In this document: one piece after another, positions 52,681 to 60,353 of the stretch
How the letters are laid out: each line of letters opens with the position of its first letter
How positions within the stretch are numbered: position 1 is the first letter of the stretch
Assembly (NCBI RefSeq): GCF_045287255.1
Contig: NZ_CP137142.1
Span: 186,001 to 250,000 of the forward strand
DNA: 64,000 bases
Origin: Henriciella sp045287255
Lineage (GTDB): Bacteria; Pseudomonadota; Alphaproteobacteria; Caulobacterales; Hyphomonadaceae
Direction: 5' to 3'
Made by a program: the position numbers and the translations under genes
The notes under the pieces: model-generated
Told to the model about the DNA's origin: nothing
What the model saw: only the letters and a program-made list of their open reading frames with translations
The model's database searches: none

Positions 52681-53446
52681 GCGCTCCAGCATCGTTGGTT
52701 TGAGACCTTCTAGGCAGCGAGAAGTTCGCGCCATTGGACAAGCGCGGCGTCACGTTGAGTTTTGAAGGTCTGTTTGCGGTTGAGATGGTGGTCTAGATTG
52801 AAGTGATTGTGGAGCGAAGCATGGGTCGATGCGGATTTCTGCAGGTTGCTCATTCTTCGAAATCGCGACATGGTCCGCTCTCGTCGTCGAAACGATAGGT
52901 GACTGTTTTCAGCCCGGTTGTTGAGATGGCGGTCGCTATTTTCGATGTGGTTCATGGCGGCGCCATAAGAGCGAACTCGGTCTGTGATGACCTTGGGAGC
53001 GCCGTATCGTTTCATCGCTTTCTTCAAAAACGTAAGGGCGGCTCGATTGTCGCGGGTCTTGGTGACGTAGCTTTCCAGCGCCTCGCCCTCGTGATCGACA
53101 GCCTGCCAGAGGTAGTGCTGAACGCCGTTTATTTTCACGAAGATCTCATCCAAGTGCCACTGCCATTGAGTATGCTGTCGCATATACGACGCTCTTCGAC
53201 TTCGGATCTTGCCGGCCAAGATTGGGCCAAATCGATCGACCCAAGTCCTGACGCTTTCATGACAGATATCGATGCCACGTTCATGGAGTAGGTCTTCGAC
53301 ATTCCTCAATGAAAGCGGAAACCGAACGTGTATCATCACAGCAAGTTGGATGATCTCAGGCGATGTTTTGAAATAGCGAAACGGCGATTTAGTCATCCAA
53401 AGACGCTAGATCGCGGTCATTAAGAGCAAGTTCCGCTGACAACTCC
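52681..53446 (-). mobile_element. IS6-family element, copy E
   Basis: The right end carries GCTGACAACTCC (to 53446), the same left-end sequence as the fragment at 38953-39012. The other end is degraded: CTCCAGCATCG is recognisable at 52684, but GGTGCTGTCAG is not. It closes the 39.2-52.7 kb cluster on the right. It begins 28 bp after the IpdB-like stop and ends 4 bp before the crotonase stop at 53451. Confidence 0.75.
52710..53396 (-). CDS. IS6-family transposase (copy E)
   Basis: 228 residues, six fewer than copies B and C. The first 45 residues (MTKSPFRYFKTSPEIIQLAVMIHVRFPLSL) are nearly identical to copy B; the C-terminal part (FRRMSNLQKSASTHASLHNHF) matches copy C. Catalytic segments WHLDEIFVKING, VITDRVRSYGAAM and NNRAENSHLSFRRRERTM are present, but the linker after the second Asp is shortened (NHIENSDRHLNN). 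It is in frame, though activity is doubtful. Confidence 0.85.
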   Translation of the reverse strand: MTKSPFRYFKTSPEIIQLAVMIHVRFPLSLRNVEDLLHERGIDICHESVRTWVDRFGPILAGKIRSRRASYMRQHTQWQWHLDEIFVKINGVQHYLWQAVDHEGEALESYVTKTRDNRAALTFLKKAMKRYGAPKVITDRVRSYGAAMNHIENSDRHLNNRAENSHLSFRRRERTMSRFRRMSNLQKSASTHASLHNHFNLDHHLNRKQTFKTQRDAALVQWRELLAA

Positions 53447-53450
53447 TTCG

Positions 53451-54305
53451 CTACGACTGCTCGTATTTTGTGCCTTTGACTATCGCCGGGTCCAAACGTG
53501 TTGGGTCGATTGGAAGTCCAAACAGCTCCCTGGCGTGGTTATGAGCAAGTTGATGAGCGAGGAAGGCGCTATCTTGGATTGCCTTGCGTCCCATTGCATC
53601 CGCAGTTTGGTTCACGGCCTCTTTAGCCAACTTCAGAGCAAAGGACGCGTTTGCTGAGAAACGATTGGCGAGCGCGAGAGCAAACGCATCCAGTTCGGAC
53701 TTTGGCACGACATGGTTGACCATGCCAAGTCTATGGCCATCCTGCGCGGAGATTGGATCGCCACTGAAAAGCAATTCCTTCGCCTTACGGCTACCAAGCT
53801 CAAATGGGTGGGCAAACCATTCAACGCCCGGAATACCCATGACGATGGTATTGTCGATGAATTGCGCCTCTTCGCTGGCCACGATGATATCGCAGGGCCA
53901 AACCAGCATCAGCCCGCCGGAGATACACTTCCCATGAACTGCGGCGATTGTAGGCTTTGGTATGGCCCTGATGCGTTCAGCCACTTCAATATAGATTTCC
54001 TTTTCCCGGCCCATCATGCCTTCTTGTCCAGGGGCTGAAAAATCACCCCATAGGCCAAGCGTGCGATGCTCAGCGAGATTCTGGGCCTGATCGGCTTCAC
54101 TAAGGTCGTTGCCCGCAGAGAAATGTGGGCCATTGGCTTTTAGAACGATGACTTTGACGGCAGGATCGTGAGCTGCGCGTTCAAACGCATCATGGACGGC
54201 ATAGAGCATCTGCGTGTCCTGCGCATTGCGTGATTTTACACGATTAAGCGTCAGGACAGCAACGGAGCCGTCCTTAAGGTCGTACAGCACATCGGTGTCT
54301 CGCAT
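53451..54305 (-). CDS. Enoyl-CoA hydratase/isomerase (crotonase)
   Basis: 284 residues. KANGPHFSAGNDLSEAD and AAVHGKCISGGLMLVWPCDIIVASEEAQFIDNTIVMGIPGVEWFAHPFELGSRKAKELLFSG show the fold, with an insertion in the lid (GLWGDFSAPGQEGMMGREKEIY). The catalytic Glu positions are Met/Ile-type, so it is not a standard hydratase. A C-C bond hydrolase or CoA-ester isomerase is possible. Last gene of the leftward operon; the upstream SDR gene ends 11 bp before its start. Confidence 0.82.
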   Translation of the reverse strand: MRDTDVLYDLKDGSVAVLTLNRVKSRNAQDTQMLYAVHDAFERAAHDPAVKVIVLKANGPHFSAGNDLSEADQAQNLAEHRTLGLWGDFSAPGQEGMMGREKEIYIEVAERIRAIPKPTIAAVHGKCISGGLMLVWPCDIIVASEEAQFIDNTIVMGIPGVEWFAHPFELGSRKAKELLFSGDPISAQDGHRLGMVNHVVPKSELDAFALALANRFSANASFALKLAKEAVNQTADAMGRKAIQDSAFLAHQLAHNHARELFGLPIDPTRLDPAIVKGTKYEQS

Positions 54306-54316
54306 GGCGCAATCTC

Positions 54317-55072
54317 CTATTTAAGGCGGGCGGCGGCATCCAGACGAATAGTTTCGCCGTTCAGCATCGGATTCTGACAAATATGCTCAACCAGAAAGGC
54401 AAACTCATCCGGGTCACCCAACTGATCGTTCGGGAAAGGGACGGTTTCCAAAAGTGAACTGGGGTCGCCAGAAAAGGCGTCCATGAGCATGGGAGTCTCG
54501 AAACTACCCGGGGCGATACAGCACACTCTGACCCCGACTGGGGCAAGATCACGTGCCATGGCGAGAGTCATCCCTGAAACGCCCGCTTTTGCAGCCGTAT
54601 AGGCAACCGTACCAAGCGGAGCATCAAATGCGTTGATTGAAGCAACATGAATGATCACGCCGCGCTCACCCCGCGGCGTGGTTTCGCGTTGGGCCATATG
54701 CTCGGCGACTAGGCGCGCGCAATTGAAACTGCCGACGAGATTGATCTCCAGAATTCGCTGAAAGACATCAAGCGAAAACGGCCCGTTACGGCCATAGGTC
54801 CGTTTAAAGGGCGCGGCTTTCCCGGCAGCATTGACCAGAATGGAGGGGTGCCCGTCTGTTTCGTAAATGCGATCAAGAGCTGAGGTGATTGTGTCGGAAT
54901 TGCAAACGTCGACAACATGGGCGGTTCCCGGGTGCGTATCGTTGAACCCCTCATCGAATGCGAGATCGAAGGCATGCACACGCGCCCCTTGCTTCGCTAA
55001 ACGCTCCACTGTCGCGCGACCGAGACCGGATGCGCCCCCAGTAACAATGGCGACAGCTCCATCAATGTCCAT
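54317..55072 (-). CDS. Short-chain dehydrogenase/reductase
   Basis: 251 residues. VTGGASGLGRATVERLAKQG, VNAAGKAAPFKR, HVASINAFDA (Ser), YTAAKAG (Tyr/Lys) and CIAPGSFETPML complete the set, typical of the 3-hydroxyacyl-CoA dehydrogenase (type II HSD10/FabG) group. It should oxidise a 3-hydroxyacyl-CoA with NAD. It overlaps the transporter gene by 11 bp. Confidence 0.87.
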   Translation of the reverse strand: MDIDGAVAIVTGGASGLGRATVERLAKQGARVHAFDLAFDEGFNDTHPGTAHVVDVCNSDTITSALDRIYETDGHPSILVNAAGKAAPFKRTYGRNGPFSLDVFQRILEINLVGSFNCARLVAEHMAQRETTPRGERGVIIHVASINAFDAPLGTVAYTAAKAGVSGMTLAMARDLAPVGVRVCCIAPGSFETPMLMDAFSGDPSSLLETVPFPNDQLGDPDEFAFLVEHICQNPMLNGETIRLDAAARLK

Positions 55073-56438
55073 GCGTTTCTCCAGAAGCAGTCTGTGGTGT
55101 TCGCGACGCCAAGCGGGTCACGATGGCATCGTGTTTTTCTTTGGTGAGAGGGAAGCTTGCCAGCAACGCAACACCCGCAAGGTAGAACGGGGCGGCCAGC
55201 GCGATGAACAGCCATTTGGTGGCTTCCACATTCTCAACTGTCTCAGCCTTGGGATCAAAGCCAGCCAAGGCAAGCAGCGGCAGCGCGATGCCGACAGCCA
55301 GCGCCAGCATAAGCTTGCGCACAAAGCTCCAGGCCGCAAAGTGTGTGGCGAGCATCGGATCACCGCCCGTCTGATCGGCGTAATGATCGGCCGTATCGCC
55401 AACGATGGCATAGGGCAAAACCGCAAAGCCCCCAGCAGTCAACCCGACTGCACATTCAATCGCGAGAAAGATCAATCCGTCCTCACGGCCCAGTGGCACG
55501 ATGGCGACCGAAAGCAGCAAGGCAGACAAGAATAGCGAGAGCGCAATCGCTTTGTGTTTGCCAACCCGGCGGCTGATCATCAGCCAGAAAGGCGTGGATG
55601 CAATTATCAGGACATAGGGGATCAATAGCACAAGGCCAATCAACTCGGCCTGACTAAAGTAATAGCTTAACAAGTATGGCATCACCGCAATGCTGGCCCC
55701 TTTGCCAAATTCGATAATTGCAAAGGCAATCACCAAACGGCGGAAAGGTGCATTAGTCTTCAGAACCTGGCCCAGAGCGGTCCAGTCTGCGGCTTGACCG
55801 GAATGGTCCTGAGGCTCACGAAAGCTGAACATGGACAGCCCAAGCGCGATCGGCAAAAGCAGTGTGACCAATCCAGCCAGCGCAAACATTGTCACCCGGT
55901 CAATCCCATGACCGTAGTTTGCCGCAATGATCGGTGCGAGTGATGCCAGCGCAATCCCGAAAATCATAGCGGACTCTCGAAAGGCGCTAACCGTTGTGCG
56001 TTCATCATAGGAGCGACCGATTTCGGCTCCCCATGACCAATAGGGGATTTGGATTAGCGTCCAGCCAAGGTAGGTCAGTGCGCTGGCACCAGCCAGAAAA
56101 GCCAGACCCGGCGATAGCGGCGGTGCGAAAAGCAACCAAACGCCAATAAGGAGAATGGGTGCGCCAGCGAGAAGCCAAGGCTTGCGCCGACCAATCGGAG
56201 TGCGCGTGCGATCCGACAAGTATCCAGCAACAGGGTCTGTCAGTGCATCAAACAAACGTACAGCAAGCAGCACCAATCCAACCAATGCCAGATCAAGACC
56301 GAATGTCCCCGTATAGAAGATCGGCACAAGCGCTGTGGCGGGAACAATCATGATGGAAAGCGGTATTGCTGGCAGGCTATACAGCGCCAGGCGACCCAAA
56401 TGTCGCTTGTCCCCATCAATCAGATAAGCAGGGGTCAT
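55062..56438 (-). CDS. GPH-family cation symporter (MelB-like MFS)
   Basis: 458 residues with twelve hydrophobic helices. The loop LFDALTDPVAGYLSDRTRTPIGRRKPWLLAGAPI is the GPH signature near helix 2-3, and LGWTLIQIPYWSWGAEIGRSYDERTTVSAFRE the second. GPH members take up sugars, glucuronides or, in steroid-degrading alphaproteobacteria, bulky acids with Na or H. It would carry the substrate over the inner membrane after the TonB receptor at 60354. It overlaps the hydrolase gene by 4 bp. Confidence 0.87.
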   Translation of the reverse strand: MTPAYLIDGDKRHLGRLALYSLPAIPLSIMIVPATALVPIFYTGTFGLDLALVGLVLLAVRLFDALTDPVAGYLSDRTRTPIGRRKPWLLAGAPILLIGVWLLFAPPLSPGLAFLAGASALTYLGWTLIQIPYWSWGAEIGRSYDERTTVSAFRESAMIFGIALASLAPIIAANYGHGIDRVTMFALAGLVTLLLPIALGLSMFSFREPQDHSGQAADWTALGQVLKTNAPFRRLVIAFAIIEFGKGASIAVMPYLLSYYFSQAELIGLVLLIPYVLIIASTPFWLMISRRVGKHKAIALSLFLSALLLSVAIVPLGREDGLIFLAIECAVGLTAGGFAVLPYAIVGDTADHYADQTGGDPMLATHFAAWSFVRKLMLALAVGIALPLLALAGFDPKAETVENVEATKWLFIALAAPFYLAGVALLASFPLTKEKHDAIVTRLASRTPQTASGETHGH

Positions 56439-57238
56439 GCGCTCGCCCCTGACAAATGATCCAGGATGAGGCCCTGCACGCGCTCAGGCTGGTCTGTATT
56501 GGTGAAGTGGCCAGCATCAGTCACGTCGCTGACAGTGACATTATCGAGCGATTGCAGCGCTGAAAGAGTTCGCGGTAACTCTTTGTTAATGGCCGTGTCC
56601 CCATCGCCGCGCAAGATTGTTATCGGGCCAGCAAAGGACTTCGCGGTCTCAATATAATCGTACTTCCGCAATGTCTTTTGAACGGCATGCACCATGCCGA
56701 TGTCGAGATCGGGATAGATTTCCAGAATCAGATCACGTGTGCGATCATGCTTGGTGACGGTCTTGGCGGTCACTTTGGCAAGGCGTTTTGAGCCCATGAG
56801 CCGTCCGGTGAGGGCCTGAATGAAAGGTACGATAGCCGGGAAGCTCAAGTCATAAGTGGTCCCGAAGGTCGCCAAAGAGAGCACGCTTTCCGGCGACTTC
56901 TTGATGATAGCCAGTGCGACAACCCCGCCCATGGAGTTCCCGATGAAGTGGGCGGCTGGCAGCTGCAGATCGGCCATTAAAGCCAGAATGTCTTCGGCCA
57001 TGACAGAGACATGCATGGCCCCCGGTGTCATCGGCGTGGGCGCCTCAGACTGGCCATGAGCGCGCAGGTCCGGAACAATCACGCGGTAGCCTGCAGCAGC
57101 ATAAACGGCCGCATCGTCCTCAAATTGACGACCGCCAGATCCCAAGCCATGGAGAATGATAAGGGTCGGCCCCGCCCCTTCCCAAAGCTTGTAGTTCAGG
57201 ACCAAGCCATCATGCAGCAGCGTGCAGTCTTTAGGCAT
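56435..57238 (-). CDS. Alpha/beta hydrolase, enol-lactonase-like
   Basis: 267 residues from ATG 57238. The longer frame to 57313 enters the CoA ligase gene and has no ribosome site, while GAAGGGG precedes 57238. Triad candidates: FIGNSMGGVVAL (Ser), LRGDGDTAINKEL (Asp), DAGHFTNTDQ (His). HGLGSGGRQFED forms the oxyanion loop. The shape resembles 3-oxoadipate enol-lactonase/MhpC-type hydrolases. It could hydrolyse a lactone, ester or ring-cleavage product before or after CoA activation. Confidence 0.82.
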   Translation of the reverse strand: MPKDCTLLHDGLVLNYKLWEGAGPTLIILHGLGSGGRQFEDDAAVYAAAGYRVIVPDLRAHGQSEAPTPMTPGAMHVSVMAEDILALMADLQLPAAHFIGNSMGGVVALAIIKKSPESVLSLATFGTTYDLSFPAIVPFIQALTGRLMGSKRLAKVTAKTVTKHDRTRDLILEIYPDLDIGMVHAVQKTLRKYDYIETAKSFAGPITILRGDGDTAINKELPRTLSALQSLDNVTVSDVTDAGHFTNTDQPERVQGLILDHLSGASA

Positions 57239-58712
57239 TGCTTGCCCCTTCCTTTGTCTGATCGCCAAGTTCAGCTTTGATGACCTTGCCCAAGGCGTTG
57301 CGGGGGAAATCATCCAGGATCGTCACATCTTGCAGCCGCTGGTGCTTGTTTAGCTGGCTGTTGGCCCAGGCTTTGAGTGCGTCCGCATCGGTTGACGCAT
57401 TTGCCTTCAGAAGCACGTATGCGACAGGTGTCTCGCCCCACTTTTCATGAGACGCTCCTGTGACCGCTGCATCGGCGACATCCTCATGCTCACGCAAAAA
57501 CTCTTCGATGTCTGCGGGATAAACATTGATGCCGCCCGAGACGATCATGTCCTTAAGACGCCCCTTGAGGCGCAGGAAGCCATCATCCCCGATGGCCCCC
57601 AAGTCACCGGATCGGACAAAGGGTTGCCCGCCATCGTCAGCCTTGACCCATAGCGCCTCAGTTAGTCTGGGGCGGTTGAAGTACCCCATCGACTGCAAGG
57701 CATTTCGTCCAAGGATTTCTCCTGACTCAGAAACCGCAATCTTGCCGGTTGTGATGGCTGTACCAACACTATCAAAGCCTACGTCCATCTGCTCTGGGCG
57801 AAGGATGGAGCACACACCTTCGGTGTTTCCGAAGAGCTCAAACAAGCGGACATCATCGGTGTCCAGAATTGCGCGCTTGGTCTTAAGGGGGAGAAAGGAC
57901 CCGGCCGACACAATGGTCAGATTGGACTTGCCGAGCGCACGTGGACCATCAGCGAACAAGGCATCAAGCTGCGTTGGCACGAGAAAGGCATGTGTAACGC
58001 CGTGGGAAAGTAATAGATCGGGAATATCCGGCGTCTTCAACTTTGGGGCAACAACACAGCAGCCCCCCTGAAACAGGGTTGGCAGAGCCATCATCCATGT
58101 CCCGTTTGAGTATGGCGGTGTGGCCAGCAGCGTCACACTATCGCGCGTAATGCCATACTCCAGTGCGAAGATGATCCCATAGAAGTCGCGAGCTGTGCGG
58201 CTGTGTAAGATCCCTTTAGGCGTGCCCGTTGTGCCTGAGCTATAAATCAGGCTCATCGCAGAGTCGGCTGAGATTATAGCTGCTTCATGACGGACTGGCA
58301 TTGGTGCAAGAGATGCTGTGATAGAGGCTACAGTCGGCACCGTCTTCAGATGATCGAACCCGCCACATGTTCCGTTGCTCGGGTCATCAACCAGAATGAC
58401 CTTTGGCTCAGCATCTGCCAGCAAATTCGAAACCGTTCTTTGGTTCAGCATCAGTGACAGCGGTGTGCAGATGCCCCCAACCCGCGCGCAAGCCAGAATG
58501 GCGGCCAGATAGTCTGCGCTTGGTTTTGCCCACAGCACGATACGATCGCCTGGTTTCACCCCCTGATCGACCAACTCATCGGCTTTAGCGCAGATTTTCT
58601 GCCAGAAAGATGCCCAGGATACGGGGCCGCTCGCATCATGAACTGCGGGCGTGCTTGCCCGGGCCATAGCATGGGAGGCGACCGCCTCTAGCAGCAGCAT
58701 GGAAGCCCTCAT
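57231..58712 (-). CDS. Acyl-CoA synthetase (class I AMP-forming)
   Basis: 493 residues. LIYSSGTTGTPKGILHS, LFELFGNTEGV, VRSGDLGAIGDDGFLRLKGRLKDMIVSGGINVYPADIEEFL and the C-terminal catalytic Lys in PRNALGKVIKAEL are intact. Medium length without an N-terminal membrane segment fits benzoate/cyclohexanecarboxylate- or fatty-acid-type ligases. It overlaps both neighbours (4 and 8 bp), so it is co-translated with the two hydrolases, which suggests sequential hydrolysis and activation. Confidence 0.88.
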   Translation of the reverse strand: MRASMLLLEAVASHAMARASTPAVHDASGPVSWASFWQKICAKADELVDQGVKPGDRIVLWAKPSADYLAAILACARVGGICTPLSLMLNQRTVSNLLADAEPKVILVDDPSNGTCGGFDHLKTVPTVASITASLAPMPVRHEAAIISADSAMSLIYSSGTTGTPKGILHSRTARDFYGIIFALEYGITRDSVTLLATPPYSNGTWMMALPTLFQGGCCVVAPKLKTPDIPDLLLSHGVTHAFLVPTQLDALFADGPRALGKSNLTIVSAGSFLPLKTKRAILDTDDVRLFELFGNTEGVCSILRPEQMDVGFDSVGTAITTGKIAVSESGEILGRNALQSMGYFNRPRLTEALWVKADDGGQPFVRSGDLGAIGDDGFLRLKGRLKDMIVSGGINVYPADIEEFLREHEDVADAAVTGASHEKWGETPVAYVLLKANASTDADALKAWANSQLNKHQRLQDVTILDDFPRNALGKVIKAELGDQTKEGASNA

Positions 58713-59578
58713 GCTTTACCCCCTGTTTGTGCAACGAGTTCTGACCTGCGCAAGAAATGGAGGATCGCATCCAGATCCTCATCACGATCGAGAAGCGGCG
58801 CGTGACCGACATTTGCGACCTCTATAATGGTCAGTTCGGGCTGTTCATGGCGCATGGCGTTGAGGCCTTCGCGGGTCAGCACAGTTGAGTCTGTGCCCCA
58901 AAACACTTGCATCGGAAGCTCCAGCTTCCGGAAAGCCTCAACCTGCTCATAGTCTGCCCGGGCATGCGTAAACTGGTCCGCCACCCGGGGGTCGAAATGG
59001 AGGGTCCAGCCACCATCCTCGGTTCGGCGCGCGCCATCCAGGGCCATATCCTGCCAACTGCGCCCATCTGATGGTTTCATACCAAAGGTTGCAAACATGC
59101 TTTCATACGCCGTGACGAGGTCTGAAAACTTGGCAACGCGTGTCGGTGTGGAAACAGCCGTCTGGATCGCCTGCGCCACACTATCCTCAAGGCTTGGCCC
59201 GATATCATTTAGCGTCAGGGATTTGATTCGCGCTCGAAGCCGCCCGCTCCCAAGATGGATACCAAGCGCACCGCCCATCGAAATCCCAATCCAATGAAAG
59301 GTGTCGATGCGCTTATGCGCCAGAACGTCCGTGATGATCTGGCTATATGTCGCGAAATTATAGTCTGCTTCTGGATTGTTCGCCCATATCGATTGCCCGC
59401 GCCCGATTAGGTCGAGGGCCACGATACGAAACTCTGAGGCAAGGTGGTCTGCAATTTTACGGAAGCTTTGGCCTTGCCCACCCAGACCATGCACGCACAA
59501 CACGGCAGGCCCTGATGGGTTGCCCCATTCATAGACAGCGGTTTCAAAACCATTTGCTTCGACGAATTCAAGTTGCAT
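58709..59578 (-). CDS. Alpha/beta hydrolase
   Basis: 289 residues. VLCVHGLGGQGQSF (oxyanion), WIGISMGGALGIHLG (Ser), VFWGTDSTVLTREG (Asp) and VGHAPLLDRDED (His) give a full triad. NFATYSQIITDVLAHKRIDTFHW is typical of the MhpC/lactonase group. First gene of the leftward operon; an operator lies 15-38 bp upstream of its start. Confidence 0.85.
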   Translation of the reverse strand: MQLEFVEANGFETAVYEWGNPSGPAVLCVHGLGGQGQSFRKIADHLASEFRIVALDLIGRGQSIWANNPEADYNFATYSQIITDVLAHKRIDTFHWIGISMGGALGIHLGSGRLRARIKSLTLNDIGPSLEDSVAQAIQTAVSTPTRVAKFSDLVTAYESMFATFGMKPSDGRSWQDMALDGARRTEDGGWTLHFDPRVADQFTHARADYEQVEAFRKLELPMQVFWGTDSTVLTREGLNAMRHEQPELTIIEVANVGHAPLLDRDEDLDAILHFLRRSELVAQTGGKA

Positions 59579-59592
59579 CCAGGCAAACCTCC

Positions 59593-59616
59593 TTAAATCA
59601 CTCTTCGGTGACTTTT
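59593..59616. promoter_or_regulatory. TetR-type operator before the hydrolase operon and TetR gene
   Basis: Half-sites TTAAATCAC (59593-59601) and GGTGACTTTT (59607-59616), an imperfect palindrome that closely matches the one at 62493-62516. It lies in the 122-bp gap between divergent genes, overlapping the leftward promoter. Confidence 0.7.
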
Positions 59617-59700
59617 GACACCACTATGCTATTTGTGCTCTGACGTAAAGCCTGAATATGTTTAGGACGCACGATTCACCGCTGAAGGACGACAAGCATT

Positions 59701-60321
59701 ATGGTTGACGCCAAATCCCAGAAACCTGATCACGATGTCTTCGACAGGACACGCCAGTTTGACCGTAAGCGCGCCGCGCTGATCCAGGCCTCTGCTCACG
59801 CCTTTCATGAGAATGGCTATGCTGGCACGACGCTCGATATGATCGCGGCAAGCTTGGGCGTAACCAAGAAAGCGCTGTATCGATATATCTCTGGCAAAGG
59901 CGAGATTCTGTATGAGATTTTCTGTCTCTGGCTGGACCTGCAAAGCGCTGCTCTGGATGAGGCGGAAACTCTCAGTGGTTCTGCAGCAGACAAGCTTCGG
60001 ACTTATGCGGGGGCTTACATTACCGGCATGTTTGAGAATCTGGTCCCAACAGATCGACTGGTTGGTGAAGTCCACATCCTACCAGATGATCAACGGGCAG
60101 AAATACAGGGCCGGCGCCGTGAGAACGATGAGCGGCTGGCCAAGATATTCGAACAGGGGCGCGGCTCAGGTTTGCAAAGCCATGACCCGAAGTTCGCTGT
60201 TCATACGCTGAATGGCGCCGTTGACTGGATCTTTAAGTGGTACAACATCGATGGAAAGTTGACCCCATCAGGGGCTTCAGATGCGGTCATGGATATCCTG
60301 ATGGCTGGCATGGAAGCCTAG
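59701..60321 (+). CDS. TetR-family regulator
   Basis: 206 residues. HTH at about residues 20-65 (FDRKRAALIQASAHAFHENGYAGTTLDMIAASLGVTKKALYRYISGKGEIL). The C-terminal domain is TetR_C_33-like (AGAYITGMFENLVPTDRLVGEVHILPDDQRAEIQGRRRENDERLAKIFEQGRGSG), as in KstR2-like regulators of acyl-CoA catabolism. It is divergent from the hydrolase operon, and the matching operators at 59593 and 62493 are its likely sites. A CoA ester is a plausible inducer. Confidence 0.87.
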   Translation: MVDAKSQKPDHDVFDRTRQFDRKRAALIQASAHAFHENGYAGTTLDMIAASLGVTKKALYRYISGKGEILYEIFCLWLDLQSAALDEAETLSGSAADKLRTYAGAYITGMFENLVPTDRLVGEVHILPDDQRAEIQGRRRENDERLAKIFEQGRGSGLQSHDPKFAVHTLNGAVDWIFKWYNIDGKLTPSGASDAVMDILMAGMEA

Positions 60322-60353
60322 AAGCCATCAGGATACCCACGCCGGGGACGAAC

